From Hydrocarboniphaga daqingensis (lineage in GTDB: Bacteria; Pseudomonadota; Gammaproteobacteria; Nevskiales; Nevskiaceae), in NCBI RefSeq assembly GCF_900129825.1, contig NZ_FQWZ01000005.1:124001-188000 (forward strand): DNA of 64,000 bases, written 5' to 3'. The notes under the pieces are model-generated. The model did not search any database. It saw nothing but the letters and a program-made list of their open reading frames with translations, and had not been told where the DNA came from. This document shows, in pieces, positions 9,062 through 17,758 of the stretch. Each line of letters starts with the position of its first letter. Position 1 is the stretch's first letter. Both the position numbers and the translations under genes were made by a program.

Positions 9062-9757
9062 TCAGGCTTGGAGGAAACCCCGATCCTTTAACAAATCGTC
9101 AATACGTTCAGCCACTTGAGTGGGACTCAGGAACGTCGTGTCGATCAGGATCGCGTCACTTGCAGGCACCAATGGCGCCACGCTGCGAGTGCGGTCCCGC
9201 TCATCGCGGGTGCTTATTTCGGTGGAGAGGTCTTCCAATATAGCGCTTTGACCGGCAGCGCTCAACTGACGCAAACGCCGCCGCGCTCTCTCCTCGGCAC
9301 TCGCGGTCAGGAACAGCTTTAAGGCGGCGTCGGGAAATACGACGGTGCCCATATCGCGTCCATCGCCGATCAAGCCGGGCGCGACCCGGAAATCCTTCTG
9401 ACGCTGCAGCAGTGCGGCGCGGACGGCCGGTGCCGCGGCGATCTGCGACGCCAGCCCGCCCGTGGCCTCGGCGCGTACCCGATCGCGAAGATTGCGTCCG
9501 TCGACCCAGATCGCTTCGTTGTCCTCGTGGTCGCCGGTAAACCGGATATCGAGCTTGGGCGCCAGCGCTGCAACGGCGTCGGTGTCGCGCAGCGAAACAC
9601 CGGCATCGACGGCCGCCAGCGCGAGAATCCGGTACAACGCGCCGCTGTCGAGGCGATGCCAGCCGAGCTTTTCGGCCAGGCCACGCGACACGGTGCCCTT
9701 GCCGACGCCGGACGGACCGTCGACGGTGATGACGGGGACTGCACTGCTGCTGTTCAT
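9062..9757 (-). CDS. cmk: Cytidylate kinase
   Basis: Cmk phosphorylates CMP and dCMP to the diphosphates. The 231-residue protein has the P-loop GPSGVGKGT at residues 14-22, the LDSGALYR motif that binds the nucleotide, the IGDGRDMGTVVFPDAALK segment and the lid with DERDRTRSVAPL. Length is usual for the bacterial family. It sits between aroA (10 bases upstream) and rpsA, the classic order, so it is probably co-transcribed with aroA. Confidence 0.97.
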   Translation of the reverse strand: MNSSSAVPVITVDGPSGVGKGTVSRGLAEKLGWHRLDSGALYRILALAAVDAGVSLRDTDAVAALAPKLDIRFTGDHEDNEAIWVDGRNLRDRVRAEATGGLASQIAAAPAVRAALLQRQKDFRVAPGLIGDGRDMGTVVFPDAALKLFLTASAEERARRRLRQLSAAGQSAILEDLSTEISTRDERDRTRSVAPLVPASDAILIDTTFLSPTQVAERIDDLLKDRGFLQA

Positions 9758-9767
9758 GGGTGGCGTC

Positions 9768-11096
9768 TCAAGCCGAGGTCAACGCCGCGAGTCGCAAAAA
9801 ATAGTCCGGGAACGTTTTGGCCACGCAGCCCGGATCATGGATTCGCAGGGGCACGCCACAAGCAGCCAGCGAAAAACTCATCGCCATCCGGTGGTCGTCA
9901 TAGGTGTCGATCGCCGCGGTCTTCAATACCGCCGGCGGCGTGATGCGCAGAAAATCCGGGCCCGCTTCAACGGCGGCGCCGAGCTTGGCGAGTTCGGTCG
10001 CCATCGCGGCGATGCGGTCGGTTTCTTTGACGCGCCAGCTTCCTATGTTCTTCAACACGCAAGGGCCGTCGGCAAACAGCGCCATCACGGCTGCCGTCAT
10101 GGCGGCGTCCGGGATGTGGTTGAAGTCGGTGTCGAATGCAGCGGGACGAAACCCGCCGGCCAGCCCGGCCGACTGCACTTCAGTCCAGTCCTCGCCTTGT
10201 GTCACGTCCGCACCCATGGCGCTGAGCACGTCGATGAATCGCACGTCGCCTTGAAGGCAGCTGCTGCCCATGCCGTGGACGCGAACCGGTCCGCCGGCCA
10301 GCGCGCCGAGCGCAAGAAAATAGGAAGCCGAAGAGGCATCGCCCTCGACGTGGAAGCGGCCGGGTGCCAGATACCGTGCGCCGGCCGCGACGGTGAAACG
10401 CGGCGTACCCGACTCCGTTTGCGAGCGCTCAACGGTGACGCCGAAGCGCTGCATCAGCGCGATGCTCAGGTCGATGTATGGCTTGGAGATCAGTTCGCCT
10501 TCCACGTCGACGATCAAATCGTGCTCGCGCGCCAGTAGTGGCGCTGACTGCAGGATGCCGGTCAGGAACTGGCTGGAGGCGTCACCGCGTACGCGAACCG
10601 GCTGAGTCGATCGCGCCTGCGCTGGCTCGATCAGCAACGGCGGGAAACCATCCTGCTGCGAATAGGTGATCTGCGCGCCGAGCGGACGCAAGGCGTCGAC
10701 CAAGTCGCCGATTGGGCGCTCATGCATCCGCGGCACGCCGGACAACCGATAGCGTCCCTCCATGAACGCCAGCACGGCCACCAGTGTGCGCACCGACAGG
10801 CCGGAGTTGCCAACGAAGATGTCGGCTTCGCGGATCGGAAAGCGCGCTGCGCCTCGTACCTGCCATTCATCGCCGTGCTGCTGCAGCGGAACGCCGCAGG
10901 CTTTAAGCGCCTCGCGCATCACGCGCGCGTCATCGGAGTCGAGCAGCCCGCTTAAGCACGTCTCGCCATCAGCAAGCGCTGCGAGCAGCAGCGCGCGGAT
11001 CGACACGCTTTTGGAGCCGGGCAGGTAAAGATCGCCGCGGGCACTCCGGATTGTCGCCAGATCGAGGAACGACGATGCCGTCGCAGCAGCGCTCAT
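9768..11096 (-). CDS. aroA: 3-phosphoshikimate 1-carboxyvinyltransferase (EPSP synthase)
   Basis: AroA joins PEP to shikimate-3-phosphate in the shikimate pathway. The 442-residue protein has the substrate motif [16 protein letters not shown] near residue 26, [19 protein letters not shown], the catalytic [15 protein letters not shown] and [12 protein letters not shown]. The PEP-site loop reads [10 protein letters not shown] (residues 96-105) instead of the E. coli GNAGTAMRPL, so the positions matching T97 and P101 are Leu and Thr. Its ATG overlaps the stop of tyrA by four bases (ATGA), which suggests translational coupling. Confidence 0.97.
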   Translation of the reverse strand: MSAAATASSFLDLATIRSARGDLYLPGSKSVSIRALLLAALADGETCLSGLLDSDDARVMREALKACGVPLQQHGDEWQVRGAARFPIREADIFVGNSGLSVRTLVAVLAFMEGRYRLSGVPRMHERPIGDLVDALRPLGAQITYSQQDGFPPLLIEPAQARSTQPVRVRGDASSQFLTGILQSAPLLAREHDLIVDVEGELISKPYIDLSIALMQRFGVTVERSQTESGTPRFTVAAGARYLAPGRFHVEGDASSASYFLALGALAGGPVRVHGMGSSCLQGDVRFIDVLSAMGADVTQGEDWTEVQSAGLAGGFRPAAFDTDFNHIPDAAMTAAVMALFADGPCVLKNIGSWRVKETDRIAAMATELAKLGAAVEAGPDFLRITPPAVLKTAAIDTYDDHRMAMSFSLAACGVPLRIHDPGCVAKTFPDYFLRLAALTSA

Positions 11097-11962
11097 TCGA
11101 TCTGCGTCAGGTAATGCTCGCGCGCAGCACGCGCTCGCTCGAAAGTGGCTTTCATTTCATCCCAGCGGCCGGACGTGATCATGTCCTGCAAGGCTTGTAG
11201 GTCGGCGATCTGTCGCGTCAACAGATCGCTGACCGCCGCTGCATTGGCGCGCACGATGTCGTGCCACATTTGCGGCGAGCTGCTGGCGATCCGCGTGAAG
11301 TCGCGAAACCCGCCACCGGCGTTCGGGAAGATCCCGGCGCTGTCATCGAGCTTGCCGATCATGTCGACGAAACTGTAGGCGAGAACGTGAGGCAGGTGCG
11401 ACGTGGCGGCGAAGATCAGGTCGTGCTGCGCCGGCGCCATTTCGACGACCCGCGCACCACAGGCCTCCCAGAGCCGACGCACCGTCGACAGCGCAACGGC
11501 GTCCTGACACCGATGCGGCGTGAGAATCACGCGATGTTTGCGGAACAGGTCGGCCAGCGAGTTCGACACGCCGCTCTTCTCGGTTCCCGCGATGGGATGG
11601 CCGAGCACGAACCACGGCGGCAGTTCGCCGAAAACCTGCTCGACATCGGTCGCGACCGACTGCTTGGTGCTACCGACGTCAGTGACGATCGTGCCCGGCC
11701 GCAGTGCATCGCGGATCGCGCTCAGCGCTTCGACGGTCCGCAGCACCGGCACGGCAACGATGACCAGATCGGCTTCGCGCACGCAGGCGGCTGCGCTTGA
11801 GTGCGCCGTGTCGATGACACCAGCGGCCAGTGCGTCTTCGCGCTGACGCGGGTCCGGGTCATAGCCGCTGATGCGGCCGACGACGCCGGCAGCGCGCAAG
11901 GCGCGCGCCACCGAACCGCCGATCAGACCCAGGCCGACGACGGCCAGATGCGCAGCCAGCAT
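11093..11962 (-). CDS. tyrA: Prephenate dehydrogenase
   Basis: Converts prephenate to 4-hydroxyphenylpyruvate for tyrosine synthesis (or arogenate to tyrosine; the sequence does not decide). The 289-residue, single-function enzyme has an N-terminal Rossmann fold ([15 protein letters not shown]), [11 protein letters not shown] and the active-site [12 protein letters not shown], followed by the helical dimer domain with HLPHVLAY. No chorismate mutase domain is attached. The start at 11962 is chosen because the Rossmann strand begins six residues later; the longer frame to 12142 runs over hisC and is a shadow. It lies between hisC and aroA. Confidence 0.93.
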   Translation of the reverse strand: MLAAHLAVVGLGLIGGSVARALRAAGVVGRISGYDPDPRQREDALAAGVIDTAHSSAAACVREADLVIVAVPVLRTVEALSAIRDALRPGTIVTDVGSTKQSVATDVEQVFGELPPWFVLGHPIAGTEKSGVSNSLADLFRKHRVILTPHRCQDAVALSTVRRLWEACGARVVEMAPAQHDLIFAATSHLPHVLAYSFVDMIGKLDDSAGIFPNAGGGFRDFTRIASSSPQMWHDIVRANAAAVSDLLTRQIADLQALQDMITSGRWDEMKATFERARAAREHYLTQIE

Positions 11963-11969
11963 CGCCGAA

Positions 11970-13124
11970 TCAGCCGCGCTGCGTGCCGAGCACGTCGCGC
12001 AGTGCGTCAATGAAGCGGTTGTTTTCACTGCGGGTGCCGATGCTGACGCGCAGGAAGTTCGGCAAGCCGTACGAGGCCATCGGCCGCACGATGATGCCGC
12101 GCTCGAGCAGGCCTTGATGCACCGGCGCCGCGTTGCGAGCAAAGTCGATCGTCAGGAAGTTGGCCTGCGACGGCAGGATCTTCAGACCCATCGACTGCAG
12201 CAGCGGCGGCAGGCGCAGCCGCTCCGCCGCATTGAGTTCGACCGACTCGCGCACGTGGTCTTGGTCGGCCAGCGCCGCTTCGGCGGCAATCAGTGCCAGC
12301 GCGTTGTTATTGAATGGCTGCCGCACACGGTTGAGCAAATCGGCAACCGCCGGGTGTGACAACGAATAGCCGACGCGCAGCGCCGCAATGCCGTAGATCT
12401 TCGAGAACGTGCGGCACACCAGCAGGTTCGGATACCGGTCGAGCCAGGCGCGCGCATTGGAGCGCAACTCCACATCCTGGTAGTCGAAATAGGCCTCGTC
12501 GAGCGCCACGATCACGTGCGGCGGCACCGTGTCGAGGAAGGCTTCGATCTCCTGCGGCGTATTCCAGGTGCCGGTCGGGTTGTTCGGGTTGGCGATGAAC
12601 ACCAGGCTCACGTCCGGGCGCGTCTTCAGCACGCGGGCGAACGCGGCCAAGTCGTGGCCGAACGGCATCGTCGGATGATCGGCCGGAAACGCCGGCACGA
12701 TGACGGCCTCCGCGTTCTGCGCCTGAGTGGCCAGCGAGTAAACCGCGAACGCGTAGTCCGAGAACATCACGGCGCGGCCCGGGCCGGCATAGATCCGCGA
12801 CAGGAATTCCAGGATGTCGTTGGAGCCGTTGCCGAGCGTGATCTGCTCGGGCTGCACGTCGTGATACCGGGCAATCGCCTGTTTCAGTGCGTAGCCGCTG
12901 CCATCCGGGTACAAGCCCAGATTCTGGTCGGCCGCCGCCGCCGCAACCGCCTTGCGCACCGCCGGGCTTGCGCCCAGCGGGTTCTCATTGGACGCCAGCT
13001 TGAGTACATCTTTGATGCCGAGCCGGCGTTGCAGTTCGTCGATCGGCATGCCGGGCGTGTAGGCGTGCAGAGACAGCACGCCGGGCAATGCATTCTGCGT
13101 CAGGCTATCAACCAGGCTGGTCAT
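11970..13124 (-). CDS. hisC: Histidinol-phosphate aminotransferase (aromatic aminotransferase candidate)
   Basis: A class I/II PLP aminotransferase of 384 residues in the HisC family. Visible motifs are ASNENPLG, the IANPNNPTGTWN loop, LDEAYFDY and the PLP-lysine region TFSKIYGIAALRVGY. HisC-type enzymes next to pheA and tyrA commonly transaminate phenylpyruvate and hydroxyphenylpyruvate as well as imidazole acetol phosphate. Since no other his gene is nearby and the flanks are pheA (3 bases upstream) and tyrA (7 bases downstream), an aromatic aminotransferase role (HisC2/AspC-like) is likely. That role is inferred from context. Confidence 0.92.
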   Translation of the reverse strand: MTSLVDSLTQNALPGVLSLHAYTPGMPIDELQRRLGIKDVLKLASNENPLGASPAVRKAVAAAAADQNLGLYPDGSGYALKQAIARYHDVQPEQITLGNGSNDILEFLSRIYAGPGRAVMFSDYAFAVYSLATQAQNAEAVIVPAFPADHPTMPFGHDLAAFARVLKTRPDVSLVFIANPNNPTGTWNTPQEIEAFLDTVPPHVIVALDEAYFDYQDVELRSNARAWLDRYPNLLVCRTFSKIYGIAALRVGYSLSHPAVADLLNRVRQPFNNNALALIAAEAALADQDHVRESVELNAAERLRLPPLLQSMGLKILPSQANFLTIDFARNAAPVHQGLLERGIIVRPMASYGLPNFLRVSIGTRSENNRFIDALRDVLGTQRG

Positions 13125-13127
13125 GAA

Positions 13128-14213
13128 TCAGATCACCGCTTGCGGGTAGGAGCCGAGCACGCGGAACAAGGCAGCGCGCTGGCGGATTTCGTCGAGGACC
13201 GGCTTGATCAAAGGGTCTTCGCAATGGCCGTCGATGTCGACGTAGAAGTTGTAGTCCCAAGCTGCACGGCGCGACGGCCGCGATTCGAGCTTGGTCAGGT
13301 TGATGCCGGCGGCCGCAAACGGCGCCAGCAGTTCGAACAGCGCACCAGGGCTGCCCTTGTGCGCCGAAAACACCAGCGAGGTCTTGTCGCGACCGGTCGG
13401 GTCGGACAGCTTGCGGCCGATGATCAGAAAGCGCGTCGTATTGCTGGGATCGTCCTCGATGTTCGACGCCAGCACGTTCAATCCATACAGCTCGGCAGCC
13501 GCCTTGCTGGCGATCGCCGCGCCGACGCCGGTTTCAGCGACCTGCTGCGCCGCGGCGCCGTTGCTGGCGACCACGGCCTGCGAGGCGTTCGGCAGCGTCG
13601 CGTCGAGCCAATGGCGGCACTGCGCCAGCGACTGCGCGTGCGAAAAAATCACCTTGACCTGATCGATACGCTCGACCTTGGCCATCAAATGGTGGTGCAC
13701 CGGCAACAGCACTTCGCCGCAGATCGACAGGTTCGCCGTCGCCAGCTCGTCGAGCGTGTTGCTGACGATACCGCCGATCGAGTTTTCGACCGGCACGACG
13801 CCGTAGGCGGTCTGCCCCGAATCGACGTCGCGGAAAATCTCGTCGATCGCGCGCTTGGCGCGCGCCTCGACCGCATGGCCGAAGTGCTTGTACACCGCCT
13901 CTTGCGTGTACGTGCCTTCTGGCCCCAGGTAGGCGACCGTCAACGGCGATTCCAGCGCCAGGCACGCCGACATGATCTCGCGCATCAGCCGGGCCATTGC
14001 CTCGTTGGAAAGTGGGCCGGTGTTGCGAGCCATCGCCAAGCGCAGCACTTCGGCCTCGCGCGCCGGGCGGTAGTGGTCGCCATCGGCACCGGTCTGAGCT
14101 TTGATGTCGCGTACCGCCTCAGCCAGACGGGCACGCTCGTTGATCAGGCCCTGGACCTTTTCGTCCAGCGCATCGATCAGGGCGCGGGCTTGGGCGAGTG
14201 TGGTGGGTTTCAT
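13128..14213 (-). CDS. pheA: Bifunctional chorismate mutase/prephenate dehydratase
   Basis: Converts chorismate to prephenate and then to phenylpyruvate. The 361-residue protein has three parts: a chorismate mutase domain (about residues 1-90, with ALIDALDEKVQGLINERARL), a prephenate dehydratase domain (about 95-275, with VAYLGPEGTYTQEA and VPVENSIGGIVSNT), and a C-terminal ACT domain with the Phe-sensing GALFELL and ESRPSR motifs, so feedback inhibition is expected. The ATG at 14213 is chosen because the mutase helix begins there; upstream in-frame sequence runs into palindromic repeats. hisC starts 3 bases after its stop. Confidence 0.97.
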   Translation of the reverse strand: MKPTTLAQARALIDALDEKVQGLINERARLAEAVRDIKAQTGADGDHYRPAREAEVLRLAMARNTGPLSNEAMARLMREIMSACLALESPLTVAYLGPEGTYTQEAVYKHFGHAVEARAKRAIDEIFRDVDSGQTAYGVVPVENSIGGIVSNTLDELATANLSICGEVLLPVHHHLMAKVERIDQVKVIFSHAQSLAQCRHWLDATLPNASQAVVASNGAAAQQVAETGVGAAIASKAAAELYGLNVLASNIEDDPSNTTRFLIIGRKLSDPTGRDKTSLVFSAHKGSPGALFELLAPFAAAGINLTKLESRPSRRAAWDYNFYVDIDGHCEDPLIKPVLDEIRQRAALFRVLGSYPQAVI

Positions 14214-14257
14214 AAGAGCAGGTTCGAAAGGACGCGAAGAATACAGCGGTTTGCTTG

Positions 14258-14300
14258 CCTCTCCCACCGGGAGCGGGTGGCCCGAAGGGCCGGGTGCGGG
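14258..14300 (+). repeat. Composite intergenic palindromic repeat, copy 1
   Basis: A CCTCTCCC-ACC-GGGAGCGGG hairpin is joined to a GGCCCGAAGGGCC hairpin and ends with GGGTGCGGG. The ends can also pair with each other. It is a degenerate copy of the element at 14437-14482 and lies in the 337-base gap between pheA and serA. Confidence 0.85.
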
Positions 14301-14327
14301 TCGGCCGGATGGGCGCGATTGCCGGAC

Positions 14328-14371
14328 GCCCTCACCCGGCGCTACGCGCCGACCTCTCCCGAAGGGAGAGG
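14328..14371 (-). repeat. Composite intergenic palindromic repeat, copy 2 (inverted)
   Basis: Inverted relative to copy 1. It begins with GCCCTCACCC, has a GGCGCTACGCGCC hairpin in place of GGCCCGAAGGGCC, and ends with the CCTCTCCC-GAA-GGGAGAGG hairpin. With copy 1 it makes a head-to-head pair spaced by 27 bases. Confidence 0.85.
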
Positions 14372-14436
14372 CAAGCGCGCATGCGTTCTGGCCGAACCAG
14401 GAATCAGAAGGAGAACGCAGCAGCACGCTGCTAGTT

Positions 14437-14482
14437 GCCCTCTCCCACCGGGAGAGGGTGGCCCGAAGGGCCGGGTGAGGGC
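14437..14482 (+). repeat. Composite intergenic palindromic repeat, copy 3
   Basis: The cleanest copy. It has a CCCTCTCCC-ACC-GGGAGAGGG hairpin, then GGCCCGAAGGGCC, then GGGTGAGGGC. The first nine bases can pair with the last nine, so the whole unit can fold as a three-way junction. Together with copies 1 and 2 it fills the gap between serA and pheA, which otherwise shows no gene. Confidence 0.88.
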
Positions 14483-14550
14483 CTCGACGCGCCGAGCATC
14501 CCCTACCCCCGCAATCCGAACGCCTTTTCCTGCATAAAAATCAGGCCGCG

Positions 14551-15726
14551 CTAGCGAGCCGCGATCACCCGCGTCGACAGCACGCCCGGAATCGTCGCGA
14601 TCTCGTCGATCACCGTCTGTGGGATCGCGGTATCGACGTCGACCAGCGTGTAGGCCAGATCACCGCGCGACTTGTTCAGCAGGTCGGCGATGTTCAGGTT
14701 GCGACGCGCCAGCGCGGTCGAGATCTGGCCGACCATGTTCGGCACGTTCTCGTTGACGATGCACAGGCGATGCTTGCCCGGCAACAGTGCCAGCACCGCT
14801 TCGGGGAAGTTGACGGAATTGGTGACGTTGCCGGTCAGCAGGAAGTCACGCAGCTGCTCGGCCACCATCACCGCGCAGTTGTCCTCGGCTTCGTTGGTCG
14901 ACGCGCCCAGATGCGGCAGCGCGACGACGCGCGGATTGCCCTTCAGCGTGTTCGATGGGAAGTCGCAGACGTAGGCGTGCAGCCGGTTCTCGTTGAGCGC
15001 TTCGACCAGGGCCGTCTCGTCGACGATGCCTTCGCGAGCGAAGTTCAGCACCACGCCGCGCGGCTTGAGCAGCCGGATCCGCTCGGCGTTGACCAGATTG
15101 CGCGTGGCCGGCAGCAACGGCACATGCAACGACACGAACTGCGAGCGCGCCAGCAGTTCGTCGACGGTCAGCGCCTGCTTGACGCGCGCATCGAGCTTCC
15201 ACGCGTTCTGGACCGTCATGGCCGGGTCATAGCCCCAGACCTCCATGCCCAGCTCGATGGCGGCATTGGCCAGCTTGACGCCGATCGCGCCCAGGCCGAC
15301 CACGCCCAGCGAGCGGCCCGGCAGTTCCATGCCGACGAACTTCTTCTTGCCGGCCTCGACCGCCTCGTGCATCGCGCGATCGTCACCGTCGAGCTTGCGC
15401 ACGAAGTCCAGCGCCGGGGCGATGTTGCGAGCCGCCAGCAGCAGGCCGGCCAACACCAGTTCCTTGACCGCGTTGGCGTTGGCACCCGGCGCGTTGAACA
15501 CCGGCACGCCACGCTTGCTCATCAGTGCCACGGGGATGTTGTTGGTACCGGCACCGGCCCGGCCGATCGCCTTGACCGACGCGGGAAGCTCGACTGCGTG
15601 CAGGTCGGCCGAACGCACGAGGATCGCGTCGGGCTGCGCAACATCCGGGCCGGTGTCGAACTGCGGCGCCGGCAGGCGCTCCAGTCCCTGCGCGGCGATG
15701 TTGTTGATCGTCTTGATTTTGAACAT
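14551..15726 (-). CDS. serA: D-3-phosphoglycerate dehydrogenase
   Basis: First step of serine synthesis, oxidising 3-phosphoglycerate to 3-phosphohydroxypyruvate. The 391-residue protein has the substrate-binding half with IGRAGAGTNNIPV, the NAD fold with LGVVGLGAIGVKLANAA, the catalytic Arg/Glu/His set (NFAREGIVDE and LPHLGASTNEAEDN), and a C-terminal ACT domain (MVGQISTALARRNLNIADLL). It is the short form without the extra ASB domain. It sits between serC (27 bases upstream) and pheA, an insertion into the usual serC-pheA order that fits serine synthesis and probably shares serC's promoter. Confidence 0.93.
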   Translation of the reverse strand: MFKIKTINNIAAQGLERLPAPQFDTGPDVAQPDAILVRSADLHAVELPASVKAIGRAGAGTNNIPVALMSKRGVPVFNAPGANANAVKELVLAGLLLAARNIAPALDFVRKLDGDDRAMHEAVEAGKKKFVGMELPGRSLGVVGLGAIGVKLANAAIELGMEVWGYDPAMTVQNAWKLDARVKQALTVDELLARSQFVSLHVPLLPATRNLVNAERIRLLKPRGVVLNFAREGIVDETALVEALNENRLHAYVCDFPSNTLKGNPRVVALPHLGASTNEAEDNCAVMVAEQLRDFLLTGNVTNSVNFPEAVLALLPGKHRLCIVNENVPNMVGQISTALARRNLNIADLLNKSRGDLAYTLVDVDTAIPQTVIDEIATIPGVLSTRVIAAR

Positions 15727-15753
15727 GCAGAACTCCGCTGATGGCCGTGAGGC

Positions 15754-16836
15754 TTAACCGTGTGTCCGGGCGAATTCCTTCATGTACGAGATCAGCGCCG
15801 CAACGCCTTCCTCGGGCATCGCGTTGTAGATCGACGCGCGCATACCGCCGACGATGCGATGGCCCTTCAAGCCCGGCAGGCCGGCTGCCTTGGCACCCTT
15901 CAGAAAGTCGGCATCGAGCTCGGTGTTGGCCAGCACGAACGGCACGTTCATCTTCGAGCGCACCGGTTTGGCGACCGGGTTGCGGTAGAAGTCCTGGCTG
16001 TCCAGGTAGTCGTACAGCGCAGCCGCCTTGCGTGCATTACGCTCGCCGATCGCGACCAGCCCGCCCTGATCCTTGATCCACTTGAACACCAGGCCACAGA
16101 CGTACCAAGCGAACGTCGGCGGCGTGTTGAGCATGGAGTCGTTGTCGAACACGCTCTTGTAGTTGTGGATGTTGAACGTGCCGGGCGTCACCTGCCCGAT
16201 CAGGTCGTCACGGACGATGACCACCGTCAGACCGGCCGGACCGATGTTCTTCTGCGCGCCAGCGTAGATCAGGCCGTACTTGGACACGTCCAGCGGACGC
16301 GACGCAAAGCTCGACGACATGTCGCTGACCAACGGCACGCTGCCAACGTCCGGCGCGTCCGGGAACTCGACACCATGAATCGTCTCGTTCGACGTGATGT
16401 GGACGAACGCCGCATCGGGGTCGAGCTTCCACTGCGCACGGTCGGGGATGTCGGTGAACTTGCTGGCTTCGCTGGTCGCCGCCAGGTTGGCGCGGCCGTG
16501 GTTGGCCATTTCCTTGTGCGCCTTCTTGCCCCATTCGCCGGTCACGATGTAGTCGGCGCTGGTCTTGCCGCGCAGCAGGTTCTGCGGCACCAGCGCGAAC
16601 TGCTCGGTGGCCCCGCCCTGCATGAACAGCACCTTGTAGTTGGCCGGGATGTTCAGCACCTCGCGCATGTCGCGCTCGCAGTCGGCTGCGATCGACATGA
16701 ACTCCTTGTCGCGATGGCTCATTTCCATCACGCCCATGCCGGCGCCGCGCCAGTCAAGCAACTCGGCCTGAACCTGCTCCAGCACGGGCAAGGGCAGCGT
16801 CGCGGGGCCGGCGCTGAAGTTGAAGATACGGCTCAT
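15754..16836 (-). CDS. serC: Phosphoserine aminotransferase
   Basis: Converts 3-phosphohydroxypyruvate to phosphoserine and also serves pyridoxal phosphate synthesis. The 360-residue class V PLP enzyme starts MSRIFNFSAGPATLP, has MEMSHRDKEF, the GGATEQFALVP loop, and the PLP-lysine region LIYAGAQKNIGPAGLTVV. A strong ribosome-binding site (AGGAG) lies just before the ATG. It is the first gene of the minus-strand cluster that runs to lapB. Confidence 0.97.
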   Translation of the reverse strand: MSRIFNFSAGPATLPLPVLEQVQAELLDWRGAGMGVMEMSHRDKEFMSIAADCERDMREVLNIPANYKVLFMQGGATEQFALVPQNLLRGKTSADYIVTGEWGKKAHKEMANHGRANLAATSEASKFTDIPDRAQWKLDPDAAFVHITSNETIHGVEFPDAPDVGSVPLVSDMSSSFASRPLDVSKYGLIYAGAQKNIGPAGLTVVIVRDDLIGQVTPGTFNIHNYKSVFDNDSMLNTPPTFAWYVCGLVFKWIKDQGGLVAIGERNARKAAALYDYLDSQDFYRNPVAKPVRSKMNVPFVLANTELDADFLKGAKAAGLPGLKGHRIVGGMRASIYNAMPEEGVAALISYMKEFARTHG

Positions 16837-16941
16837 GATGTCTCCTGGGGGTGGTTATGGCCGGGCAGCGTGGCCCGGCGGTCGATCAAATAAGTTGTGA
16901 AATGGGGACTGCAGAACGCGCGGCTGACTAGGGTTCGTCGA

Positions 16942-17373
16942 TCAGCCGTTGATGGACGCAGCCGCGCCGGATGAGCGCAGCCAGTTGTCGACGTCCAGGC
17001 CCGGCACCGACAGATAACGATTCGGCTGCTCGGTGACCAAGGTCAGTCCATGCGCCAGCGCGGTGGCGGCCTGGATCAATTCGAAGCCGCCGAGGCTTTC
17101 CTGCTGCTGCGCGAGATAACCGGCCAGCTGGCTCGCGTGCTGGGCCTCGACACTGCCGAATTCGATGACCCGCACCGTCGCCAGCAATTGCTTGAGCAGA
17201 TCACCGTAGCGGGCCACCGCGCGCGGTTGCAGCCGCAGCCCGGTTTCAGCCTGCACCTGACCGACGATGGACACGCAGACGTCGCCGGGCTTGAGCTGCG
17301 CCAGCGCCAGCACCACGGGCAAGCGACCTTTGACCGCCGCCACCAGCGTGGCCGCATCGAGCAGCACGCCCAT
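16942..17373 (-). CDS. PIN-domain (VapC-like) protein, possible toxin
   Basis: A 143-residue PIN-fold protein. VapC toxins are ribonucleases using four acidic residues. Here D6 (MGVLLDAATLV) and E43 (VQAETGL) are present, the third position reads E98 (GGFELIQAATALAHGL) rather than Asp, and the usual T-x-N-x-x-D near the end is replaced by TEQPNRY. The active site may be weak or lost. Its start lies one base after the stop of the RHH gene, the normal antitoxin-toxin order. The toxin role is inferred from this pairing. Confidence 0.75.
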   Translation of the reverse strand: MGVLLDAATLVAAVKGRLPVVLALAQLKPGDVCVSIVGQVQAETGLRLQPRAVARYGDLLKQLLATVRVIEFGSVEAQHASQLAGYLAQQQESLGGFELIQAATALAHGLTLVTEQPNRYLSVPGLDVDNWLRSSGAAASING

Positions 17374-17374
17374 G

Positions 17375-17608
17375 TCAGCGCGCCTCGCCTGGGGTCCAGA
17401 CCTGAAAATCGGCGATGCCGGCCGCCAGCTCCGGCGCTGGATTGCGGAAGTGCTCGCGCAGCTCCGGCGGCCAGTCACTGGCCTCGAAACGCGCCAGCCA
17501 GTCCTTGACCGCAGTCGAGATCAAGCGGTTGCGCGTCGTGCCGGTGGCTTCGACAGCCCGAGCCAGCCGCTCAAGCGTGTCGTCGTCGAGGTGGAGGCTG
17601 AAATTCAT
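17375..17608 (-). CDS. Ribbon-helix-helix (CopG-type) antitoxin-like protein
   Basis: A 77-residue protein with a ribbon-helix-helix DNA-binding fold at the N-terminus: the strand FSLHLDD followed by TLERLARAVEATGTTRNRLISTAV. The C-terminal 30 residues are Pro/Glu-rich and would wrap the PIN partner. It is upstream of and one base from the PIN gene. A palindrome 12 bases before the start is a likely self-regulatory operator. Antitoxin function is inferred from fold and partner. Confidence 0.78.
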   Translation of the reverse strand: MNFSLHLDDDTLERLARAVEATGTTRNRLISTAVKDWLARFEASDWPPELREHFRNPAPELAAGIADFQVWTPGEAR

Positions 17609-17619
17609 ACGCGAATTAC

Positions 17620-17638
17620 AACATAACAGGACATGTTA
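17620..17638 (-). promoter_or_regulatory. Candidate operator of the RHH/PIN pair
   Basis: Two nested inverted repeats lie 12 bases upstream of the RHH gene: TAACA-5-TGTTA (17624-17638) and AACAT-8-ATGTT (17620-17637). Antitoxins of this fold usually bind such sites and repress their own operon. AT-rich composition sets the site apart from its GC-rich surroundings. Confidence 0.5.
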
Positions 17639-17758
17639 GGCAATGCCGATACGCCACGCGTTCCACTTTCAACTGGCCGAAACATGCATTGGGCATCTTG
17701 GAAGGCTCAGCGCGTGTTCCATCGACGCATGCGCGCCCCTCATCACCAGGAAGCGCCT

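Noticed and set aside
12516-14537. Plus-strand frame of about 670 codons opposite hisC and pheA
   Set aside because: Antisense to two certain genes and runs through palindromic repeats; no protein signature.
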